NCBI GenBank assembly: GCA_002286855.1
Contig: NRSV01000008.1
Location: 124,001 to 188,000 of the forward strand
Direction: 5' to 3'
Length of the DNA: 64,000 nucleotides
Origin: Bipolaris cookei
Lineage: Eukaryota; Ascomycota; Dothideomycetes; Pleosporales; Pleosporaceae
The notes under the pieces are model-generated. The model was not told the DNA's origin. It did not search any database and was given only the letters and a program-made list of their open reading frames with translations. The translations under genes were made by a program, and so were the position numbers. Shown in pieces: positions 56,567 to 64,000 of this stretch (position 1 is its first letter; each line of letters begins with the position of its first letter).

Positions 56567-57508
56567 ATGGCCTCATCCGATCTAGATACTCTCGTCGATA
56601 TGGGCTTTGATCGCGAGCGTGCCGAGCTCGCCGTTAAAGTCTCCGGAGGCCTTCAGTCTGCTATCGACTGGCTCGAGACCAATCAGGACAAGTCTATTGA
56701 CGAGATCAAGCAAGCGCAAGCCAGCTCTGCTGCCGGAGCTTCAGATGAACCCCCAGCCCTTCAGCCCGGAGAAGAAGCAAAATCACTCGTCTGCGATGAG
56801 TGCGGCAAAAAGTTCCGATCAGTCAACCAAGCTCAATTCCACGGCGAAAAGACAGGTCACGAGCAGTTCAGCGAGTCGACCGAAGAAATTGCGCCCCTCA
56901 CAGAAGAAGAAAAGAAGCAGCGGCTACAGGAGCTGCGGGAGAAGTTGGCGGCGAAGCGCGCAAAGATGTCAGAGCAGGACAAGGAAGACCAGAGGAGAAA
57001 CGAGCAGATTCGCATGAAGGCCACAAAAGAGTCGCAGGACATCAGGGAGGAGTTGCAAAAGAAGGAGCGTCTGAAGGAAGCCGCTGCTAAGCGTGCAGAG
57101 AAGAAGGCAGATGAGGAGGCAAGGAAGCGCGTGCTGGCGAAACTCGAGGCAGACAAACAGGAACGTAAGCGCAAGGCCGAGGAAGAAAAGGCAAAGCGTG
57201 CTGGTCAGGCTCCCCCTGCTCCAGCCGCACAAGCTCCTCTTGTGACGTCTTCTGGACCCTCGACTAGCAAGCCTGCGAGCGCATATACCGAGGCAAGGCT
57301 GGCGCTCCAGACACCTAGTGGAAGGGTCATGAAGACGTTCCCTGTTGAGACGACGCTCTTCGAGGTAGCCCACGCGCTGGAACAGGACGGCCTGAGTGTC
57401 AATACTTTTACCACCAACTTCCCCAAGAAGACATATGACAAGACTGACTTTGGAATGACGCTCAAGGAGGCTGGTATGGTACCGAGCGCGGCCTTGATTG
57501 TCGGATAA
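56567..57508 (+). CDS. UBA-UBX protein (UBXN1/SAKS1-like)
   Basis: Ubiquitin-binding cofactor of the Cdc48/p97 ATPase. Single exon of 313 aa; the start is the ATG at 56567 in an ACCACC context. Domains in order are a UBA (about 4-42: LVDMGFDRERAELAVKV), a C2H2-type zinc finger (Cys76, Cys79, His92, His98), a long charged coiled coil (about 112-215, LTEEEKKQRLQELREKLAAK) and a C-terminal UBX beta-grasp (about 230-313, with PSGRVMKTFPVETTLFEVA and TTNFPKKTY). The order and the zinc finger match the animal UBXN1 and fungal relatives. Complete. Confidence 0.9.
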   Translation: MASSDLDTLVDMGFDRERAELAVKVSGGLQSAIDWLETNQDKSIDEIKQAQASSAAGASDEPPALQPGEEAKSLVCDECGKKFRSVNQAQFHGEKTGHEQFSESTEEIAPLTEEEKKQRLQELREKLAAKRAKMSEQDKEDQRRNEQIRMKATKESQDIREELQKKERLKEAAAKRAEKKADEEARKRVLAKLEADKQERKRKAEEEKAKRAGQAPPAPAAQAPLVTSSGPSTSKPASAYTEARLALQTPSGRVMKTFPVETTLFEVAHALEQDGLSVNTFTTNFPKKTYDKTDFGMTLKEAGMVPSAALIVG

Positions 57509-57813
57509 GCTGCGATGGCGGTCGAGGGGACACTGTGATCCTCCGGCAATGATCTCGTATACGAAAGTATGGGAGATGGCGTTGATGATGCGAGATTCAC
57601 GGTAGATACCCTGGAGAATGGTGTGTCGAATAAGATTGCTCAGATAGCCTGTAGCGGGACGGCCAGCAAAAATACTGGTGAGTTATGAATGACGAGAACG
57701 TGCTCAACATTTCCCGATTCTTGTTTAATCGTGTGAGAACCCGGCCGCATATGCATATGACTTCAGTCGATACTTTCTGTATATCTCACTTGCAAAAGCA
57801 CACCCCAGACTCA
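57509..57813. other. intergenic, convergent 3' flanks
   Basis: 305 bp between the UBX stop and the RecQ-type stop. No feature was seen. Confidence 0.6.
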
Positions 57814-59418
57814 TCATTCGTACTCATCGATGTCATATCTCCCCTCAGCCCTCTGCGTACTACACCACTCCTCACTCGCCAGCCCCCTCTCCTTCCTCCT
57901 AACCAGCGTCTCAGCATCTTTACACCAATCACACGCAAAATCACATGGCGCAGGCGCCTCGTCAGCAAAGTATTTTGCAATAAGTTTATGCCGACATTTA
58001 TCTGTAGCCTCACAGTACCCCACAAGTGCCTGCAAACTACTTGCACGATTCATAAGTTGCTGCTGCTGGGCATCCGGTCCCCCGCTTTTTGAGGGTTGGC
58101 GTGCCGTATCTCGCGCCATCATGTTGGCAGCGCGATCACGGTCTTCGCGGCCGTAGTACAGGATACAAAGTGAGGCTTTGCCGTCGCGACCTGCTCGACC
58201 GGCTTCTTGGTAGAAGCCTTCGAACGATTTTGGGATCTGCCAGTGGACTACGAAACGGACATTTTCCTTGTCGATTCCCATGCCGAACGCGGTGGTGGCA
58301 ACGATGATGTCGTAGCCGGGCTTGTTGGCGATCCAGCCTGATAGGGCGTCTGCGCGCTCAGAGATGGAGAGGCCGGCGTGGTAGGGTTTCGCGCCTATGC
58401 CATCGGAACGGAGGCGTTCAGCGAGGGACTCGCAGTCTTTGCGGAATAGGGTGTAGATGATGCCTGGGACGTTATCTGTACGCTGGTTTTGCGAAGCGAG
58501 TTGAGTAACGCGCTCGGGTCTGTCAGTACGTCGGGCGTATATGCCTTTGAGCAGGGAAAGAAAATCGTCGTAGTGGTCTTCTTCGTCGGATTTGAAGCGT
58601 ACTTCGTAGTGCAGGTTTGGGCGGCTGCTGCTCATGCGGAATACGGCCAGTTTCTTCGGGTCCAGTGCTAGCGTGCTGATGATGTCGTCTCTTACACGCG
58701 CCGTGGCCGTGGCAGTCAAACAAATGACTGGGACATCGGGAAATTCTGTCTTGAAGAAGGAAAGTTGCTGGAAAGATGGACGAAAGTCGTGACCCCATTC
58801 GCTGACACAGTGGGCTTCGTCGACGGCGATACGGGCCAGTTCGCGCTGGGAATGGATGATTTGTAGAATTTTACGAAAGTGATCACCCTGACAGAATTCC
58901 GGAGTGACGTATAGAAGGCGAGTAAGTGGATGGCCACACTGGAGGTCTGCCAGGATTCTCTTTCTGTCCTCAGGGGGTGTCGTGCTGTTGATTGTTTCGA
59001 CACGGATATTGGCATTGCGCAGAGAAGCGACTTGGTTGTTCTATTTCCCAGTGAGATAGTGTCACACAGACGAACATTGGGTAATGTACCATGAGTGCTA
59101 GAAGTGGAGAGATGACAATGGTAACTTGATTCATCAGTACAGGTACTCTTTCACATCAGGCTGCTCACATACTGCCAAAATCCACAACTGCTGGAAGTTG
59201 GTAGCATAGGCTCTTTCCGAATGAAGTCGCTGCCTGGACGAAGACATCTTGACCTTCTAATGTGGCCAGAACAACTTCACGCTGTGGTGGTCTAAGCCAA
59301 TGGTTAGCATGATTGTCTCAGAAATGGATCAAGACACTTACCTGAATGCAGCTTTCTTGAAGACCTTTCTCAATGTAAAGTCTATGTTTGAGTACGGCCG
59401 CTTCCTTGCGCCAGGCAT
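57814..59418 (-). CDS. RecQ-type DNA helicase, short form
   Basis: ATP-dependent 3'-5' helicase of the RecQ family. Five exons: 59418-59342, 59291-59173, 59124-59090 and 59040-57814 are certain in frame (four coding blocks, 485 aa in total). The protein begins MPGARKRPYSNIDFTLRKVF and reaches the Q-motif/motif I at about 25-60 (PPQREVVLATLEGQDV, then TSFGKSLCYQLPAV, Lys52). Motif II is VDEAHCVSEWGHDFRP (151-154). Motif VI is EAGRAGRDGK. A RecQ zinc domain follows (YCEATDKCRH, CDFACDWC). The motif I Gly-rich loop reads TSFGKS, not the usual TGGGKS. No HRDC domain and no long N-terminal extension are present, so this is not the Sgs1/BLM ortholog. Its role in the cell is unknown. (Coding blocks number four.). 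Confidence 0.88.
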
Positions 59419-59849
59419 GATCCCGCGACTAAACCCAGTCCTATGTCAAGATTTCCTTGAGGAATTCTGCACGATGAATATTCCAAATTACCACAATATC
59501 TTGGCGTGTACCGGTGGCTTCAGCAACAGGCAAAGTTGCATGTTGAGTTACACTGGTCAAGTTGGGGAAAGTGTTATGGAGTGTCAATCGATAGGACGCG
59601 TCCGCCTCAAAAGTGTGACGCGCTAGCACGTGCGTCCCACTTTGATTAGAACTCGAAGCATTTGTAGTCAATCACGAATATACTCCAAGTCCATAGGGCA
59701 AAATACGACATGTGGCGGTGAAATATTTAGTCAAAGATGGACATATAGAAGACTTTACGAAATACTGGAAGGCTCAGCTCATCGTACCCAAATCCGAATT
59801 CTTGGCCAGGAAGACTCGTATCGCTCGACAAGAGCATTCACCACACATA
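59419..59849. promoter_or_regulatory. divergent promoter region, RecQ-type helicase and GNAT genes
   Basis: 431 bp between the two start codons. The GNAT frame stays open upstream to a TAG at 59694 without an ATG, so a leader exon of that gene may lie here. Confidence 0.4.
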
Positions 59850-60353
59850 ATGGTTGCAGCGAACAGAGGACCAGAAGTCCCACCCAGCTTCACAATCAAA
59901 GTATTTTCTTCCTTCCCGCCAAAACTCCGCCCAGCTATCGCCGAAAAAGTAGCTAAACTCGAAAAGAAAATACTCCCTGCAATAGAGCATTTCAACTACG
60001 ACGTCGAGCTGAAGAAAAAGAACACGGGCTTGCTACTAGTTTTCAAAGGAGACGATGACGAAAAATTAATCGCTTATCTCGTGTATCAGCGGATGAAACG
60101 GCTTGTATGGCTACACAAGCTTTGTGTTGTTGAGCAAGAGAGGCAAAAGGGTGTGGGCAAGGCACTGATTCAAATGCTTCACCATCAGATGGAAAGAGGA
60201 GGGTGTCAGACGGTATTTTTGTGGGTCGATGAGAGTAGACAGCCAGCAAGAGCACTGTATGCGTCATGTGGCTTTCAGCAGTCTGAGCGTCGGCCTGATT
60301 ACTATGGTCCTGGGCGTACAGCTTTGAAGTTGGAGTTGACGATTGGGGAATGA
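59850..60353 (+). CDS. GNAT-family N-acetyltransferase
   Basis: Acetyl-CoA-dependent acetyltransferase of unknown substrate. From the first in-frame ATG (59850) it is 167 aa, the usual size of a single GNAT domain. The acetyl-CoA site (motif A) is LCVVEQERQKGVGKALIQML with the pyrophosphate-loop pattern RQKGVG. Motif B contains FLWVDESRQPARALYASCGF, and the C-terminus is PDYYGPGRTALKLELTI. The open frame continues upstream to 59712 with protein-like sequence (KYLVKDGHIEDFTKYW) but no ATG, so the true start may lie in an upstream exon and the model may be short at its N-terminus. Convergent with DRE2. Confidence 0.78.
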   Translation: MVAANRGPEVPPSFTIKVFSSFPPKLRPAIAEKVAKLEKKILPAIEHFNYDVELKKKNTGLLLVFKGDDDEKLIAYLVYQRMKRLVWLHKLCVVEQERQKGVGKALIQMLHHQMERGGCQTVFLWVDESRQPARALYASCGFQQSERRPDYYGPGRTALKLELTIGE

Positions 60354-60624
60354 GATTTTGCGCTGTCTAGGTTCTTGATACAGCTTCTGGATGACGGGAA
60401 TTGTTCAAGCCCAGGTTCTTTATGACCTTACAGGAATACAAGGAGCCATGCCATGGGATTCATGAGTGAAATTCTACGGGATAGTCATGCTTCCTTGATT
60501 GTCTCGTCAATCTGAGTAAAGTTCAGACCTAGTACGCCATTACCAAGTGGTCCCATATCTATTCTATATCACTCTTTTCGCGAACCGATACGCCATACAC
60601 AATGCAATCTACTCAGACAGACAC

Positions 60625-61625
60625 CTACAACTGGATATCATTGTTCAATAACCGCACCTCCTCACCAGGCTTGAATGCTGGTAGCCCAATGTACGGGCAT
60701 CCATCACATCTAAAAGCGTCGCCCAGCGCGCAATTCCCGCAGCTGCCCACCTTGCCTTGTACTGTAAAGTCCACCTCAGCGAGATCATCGGCATCCAGTT
60801 TGAGTGCGTTCAAAGCCTTGTCGGCGGAGGCGCGTCTGGCGGCGTCTTCAGCTTCGAGTTTCTCCTTCATGCCGCAAGTGCAATCTTTGCAAGCGCGTCG
60901 TCGCTTTCCTGGTTTGGGCTGGCATTCAGGTGCTGTAAGTTGTTAGTCGGAAGCAACCGATTTGAGAGGATTGGAGACATACGCTGAATGACAGGCCGGG
61001 CCATGTCTGCTTCAGTGATGAATTCATCTTCGTCAATTAGATCGTCATCTTCGCCAGTAATGATGGTGTCGTCAAGATCATCGCTAAAGTCCACGAAACC
61101 TACGCCGTTTGGCTTGGCTGGTTCGACTTGGCTGCGCTTGCCATTGAGATTGAGCGGGACAGAACCGTCTGGATTGGCCGTGATATTTGTACCGTTTGTT
61201 CCATTGACGGCGTCTGTCTTCTTCTTGCCAAACTTCAGCGGTATCGACACAGCCTCTTCCTGCTCTGGCTTTGTCATGCCATCTGCCGTTTCCGTGAGTC
61301 CAGCAAGGATAGCCTCTGTTTTCTCAGAGCCTTGGAGCGGACCAGCCTGGCTCTTAAGCACTCCTCCGACCTTCAATGCGCCCACTACTTTGTTCATGAC
61401 ATCACGTGCCAGCAGTTTGTGGCTTTCGCGGGTTGTACCGTCGGCGTCGGCAAGGAGAAGGACGACATCATACGTGGAGACGGGCAGATTAACGAGACTG
61501 GCCGCGATGCGGTCCAGCATCTGCAAGTCTGTTGATTTGCGGTCATGGATTTCGTAGACCTTGTCGAGTTGCTCAGGATGCGCCGCGATCGACGGCGTAC
61601 CGATAAGTAAGCATCGCGGGGCCAT
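60625..61625 (-). CDS. DRE2: anamorsin/Dre2, cytosolic iron-sulfur cluster assembly factor
   Basis: Electron-transfer partner of Tah18 at the start of the cytosolic iron-sulfur assembly (CIA) pathway. Two exons (61625-60983, 60932-60625) give 316 aa. The N-terminal part is a methyltransferase-like fold (MAPRCLLIGTPSIAAHPEQL), followed by an acidic linker (TGEDDDLIDEDEF). The C-terminus carries the two cluster motifs: Cys218, Cys229, Cys232, Cys234 (CKDCTCG), and the twin CX2C pair Cys279, Cys282, Cys290, Cys293 (CGNCALGDAFRCDGC). The intron falls just before the first motif. An upstream in-frame ATG at 61757 would add a hydrophobic extension not seen in this family and was not used. Complete. 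Confidence 0.95.
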
Positions 61626-62772
61626 GGCGGGGTACAGTGGCGTCGTGTGTGTGCGGATGGAGGGGCAGATTTGTGTTGCAAAATCAAACGTGAATGCAAG
61701 AAGTCTTGCGAAAAAGAAGCAGAAATTCGAGAGAAAAAACAGTGGTGGATGTACCAAGGCGTGTCCGGGAAACTTTTCTCAAGATAGTTTGCGGCCTCGG
61801 AGGTGTGCTGATGCAAGCAACAAATCCGCGGCGATTGGTCATACGACCCAGGGCCGATGGCGAGATGGCGAGGGCGGAACGAGCTGACCATCACGTGATG
61901 CCGGGGCCACTGAGGCACGGCGCATGACTTTGGCCGGCCTATGTGGGGCCAGTGCATTAGCGCTCAATGGATACTTGTGGAATCCGGGGTAGGCAACGCT
62001 GCCTGCTGGAGGTTGTGAGCCAAGTGACTTTGGATATTGCGCAATATGAGGGCGTTCTGTGCAAACTGAATATGTGAAAGTACGCAAGTATGGCTGCGTC
62101 AATGAATTGAATCCGTCTACGCCGGTGTTGTTCAGCATTTCGCTTCGGGTCTCTTGCTCCAAGCACGCGACCAGCATGCGCCAGGTACCAAGTGACGTAC
62201 CCAGCTCCCCTCCCCCTCCCCAGTCCCTTTCCTCACAGAGCTCAGGGACCGAAGATCCGATTGATAAAACCATGCTGGTCTTAACTTTACCTTCTGTAAA
62301 TCGCAATGGCCAGCATCGGGCCCTTGCAAGCGAATCTTCTAGATAATAGCACCAACAAGGCTCCGTAGTGGTGTAGGTGCTCTCCATATAAAGGGAGCAC
62401 CGGGTGCTTTTGCCAGCTTCCCCGCTCCGAGAACTATACGCGTGAGGCACACTACGCCTGTCCTAAGTCTTGACCGGATCAACATCCTGCTTCCCCTCCT
62501 CAACTCGCTCTTGTGCTCATCGCTGCTGTGACTCAACCCAACTCCAGTCAGATCTGCAAGGTACGCACACTGGCTATGCTGCTTTACGCAAGAAGACGCC
62601 ATCGGGCCAAAGCTCCATCACGAGACCATTTACTGGCCCGCTCTATAGTACCTTTAAGCACGCTTGGAATAATCCCGAGCTCCGTCTCTATCTACTTCAG
62701 CTCGACATCACCCTCGCATCAACCTTCTCTCATCACACACTCACCCTTTACCCAGCCAACTACATACCAGCA
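61626..62772. promoter_or_regulatory. promoter and leader of the Stf2-like gene; DRE2 promoter
   Basis: 1.15 kb between divergent genes. On the plus strand a TATA box (TATAAA, 62387-62392) lies in TCTCCATATAAAGGGAGC. Upstream, a C-rich block at about 62205-62227 contains CCCCT motifs (62207-62211, 62213-62217), the stress-response element of Msn2/4-type factors. The leader is CT-rich and ends at the donor 62774. These fit a strongly induced stress gene; the binding is inferred. Confidence 0.5.
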
Positions 62773-63442
62773 AGTAAGTACCTTCTTTAGTCTTGTCTAT
62801 CTTGCCTATCTTGCTCGCTGGTATTCACTCGAGCTCATAACGCCATCTATGGCTACTCAATGCCCTTGAGGCTCCTGTGATTACAATTCCATGCCAGATA
62901 CTGACTGTCAAACCCAGTGACTCGCTCCCACAAGTACACTGACCGCGACCATGCTGGCATTGCCGATGGCACTGCCGAGCGTGAAGCACGTCTTCCCAAG
63001 TACTTTGCCAAATCCGGCCATGCCGACACCGACCCAACCAAGACGAAAAAGGGCGGTAGCGGCAAGGGCAATTGGTAAGTCTTGCACCATCCTACCCATC
63101 CTCAGCACATTTTCTGAACAGCCCGATGGATTTGTTGCAGCGTTACTTACCGTTCATCACATGCCTCCTTCCACCCTCAAGATATAGTAGGCTGACAGTA
63201 CATGCAGGGGTGCCATGGGTGACGAAGTCGAAGACATCAGGCCCAATATGGCCAATGCTCGCCGTCGAAGTAACTCATCGACCCATAACTTGAAGGACTT
63301 CAAGACCAAGTTCGAGACCATCGAGACTGAGCCTGTCTTCGAAGAATCAATCCACGGCCCAATGGGCGAGGAGCTCGAGAAGCAGAGCACCACTTCTACT
63401 GAGAACAGCATTGCTGAGGAGGATCACGGCAAGAAGTTCTAG
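62773..63442 (+). CDS. Stf2/Tma10-like small stress protein
   Basis: Small hydrophilic protein related to yeast Stf2 and Tma10, named as ATPase-stabilising factor and linked to desiccation tolerance. Exons: A at 62773, then 62918-63074, then 63208-63442, giving 130 aa. The start codon is split: its A is the last base of the leader exon, and TG are the first bases after a 144-nt intron (62774-62917). This gives MTRSHKYTDRD, matching the family start. Then comes KYFAKSGHADTD and the family core KGGSGKGNWG, completed across the second intron (63075-63207), with GAMGDEVEDI after it. The tail is charged and disordered. A TATA box and C-rich elements upstream suit stress induction. Confidence 0.88.
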
Positions 63443-64000
63443 CTGCAGCAAGCACAAACGACGCAAGCGGCATCGGTATGGCTGCGGGTTGACTGGCTAG
63501 TTGATGCGTGGGAAGCCATTTCGGTGACTGCCGTCGGATCTTTGAGACCATCTGTGCAGTGTGGAACATATCGTTTTATTTATTACGTCGACAGCTGCGA
63601 TGCAAAGCCTTCACTTCATGTACCTGACATAAATTGTAATAAGTAACTTTATGAGAAACAAGAAACGAATCTTTAAGAACAGCTTTCTGTTGCCTAGTGT
63701 GATGAAACAACAGCTGATCTGAGGGCTTGTGCTTGTGCTTGATTTTTTCCTTTGGTCAAGAACCACGTTTGAGTCGGCGGGACATGCAAGAAGCGCCAGC
63801 TGCGTTCAGAGTTTGGCGTACCTGGGGATCCTTTTGGGCTTGTACTCGCAGTGCAACGAGAGCACATAGCACATCGATAGGGAGATGAAAGCGCACTAGT
63901 TTGAGAGTGCAGCAGCATATATGTGCAAGAGATTGCTAGATAGTCGATTCTGATGCGTCACGTTTGTGAAAGGTTGGCTTCAGGGCACAAGATCCGTTTG
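63443..64000. other. 3' flank, no gene seen
   Basis: 558 bp to the window edge. A 74-codon minus-strand frame at 63694-63918 is not convincing. No RNA gene was seen. Confidence 0.55.

Noticed and set aside
61626..61757. Upstream ATG for DRE2
   Set aside because: It would add a hydrophobic stretch foreign to this cytosolic family.
63694..63918. 74-codon minus-strand frame at the right edge
   Set aside because: No family, no signal, and it lies in the 3' flank of the Stf2-like gene.

Overview
The window is nuclear DNA of a filamentous ascomycete (Pezizomycotina), most likely a Dothideomycete of the Pleosporales type. The kingdom is clear from short GT-AG introns of about 46-75 nt with CTAAC/CTGAC branch sites, from an intron-containing tRNA gene, and from fungal gene families (Ilv6, Gut2, Vtc5-like, Cce1, Dre2, Scs2/VAP, STAND/NLR proteins). 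The order-level guess rests only on the look of the proteins. Gene models were built by eye by joining exons. For every multi-exon gene the splice phases agree and the summed exons are divisible by three, except where stated.

Left region (1-10.5 kb) is accessory. It holds a CYP52-like P450 (119-1847, -), an NB-ARC/TPR NLR-like protein (2499-5977, +), a nine-exon class I terpene synthase (6179-7614, -) that no single open frame reveals, and a second P450 (8518-10502, +). The synthase and the second P450 are divergent from one 903-bp promoter that carries a tandem CCGCGG repeat. This looks like a small uncharacterised terpenoid locus. A DNA-end repair enzyme (PNKP, 11061-13016) follows.

Middle region (13-26 kb) is gene-poor. 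Two stretches of more than 3 kb flank one unknown, probably disordered protein (16442-18067). Then comes a decayed ankyrin-repeat STAND-type gene (21717-24041, -). It carries several stop codons, a frameshift, and a 118-bp foldback MITE with an 8-bp target duplication; removing the MITE and one duplication copy on paper restores the local frame. A secreted peroxygenase-like gene (24392-25766, -) lies beside it.

Right region (27-64 kb) is mostly conserved housekeeping: Gut2, a Vtc5-like SPX protein, a GNAT enzyme, Ilv6, a KH-domain RNA-binding protein, a second mitochondrial-type aconitase, Cce1 resolvase, tRNA-Arg(UCU), a small secreted protein, a Mid2/Wsc-like membrane protein, a PQ-loop transporter, asparagine synthetase, VAP, a UBA-UBX protein, a RecQ-type helicase, another GNAT enzyme, Dre2, and an Stf2-like stress protein whose start codon is split by an intron. 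The aconitase has an apparent non-AG acceptor exactly between its two iron-sulfur cysteine codons.
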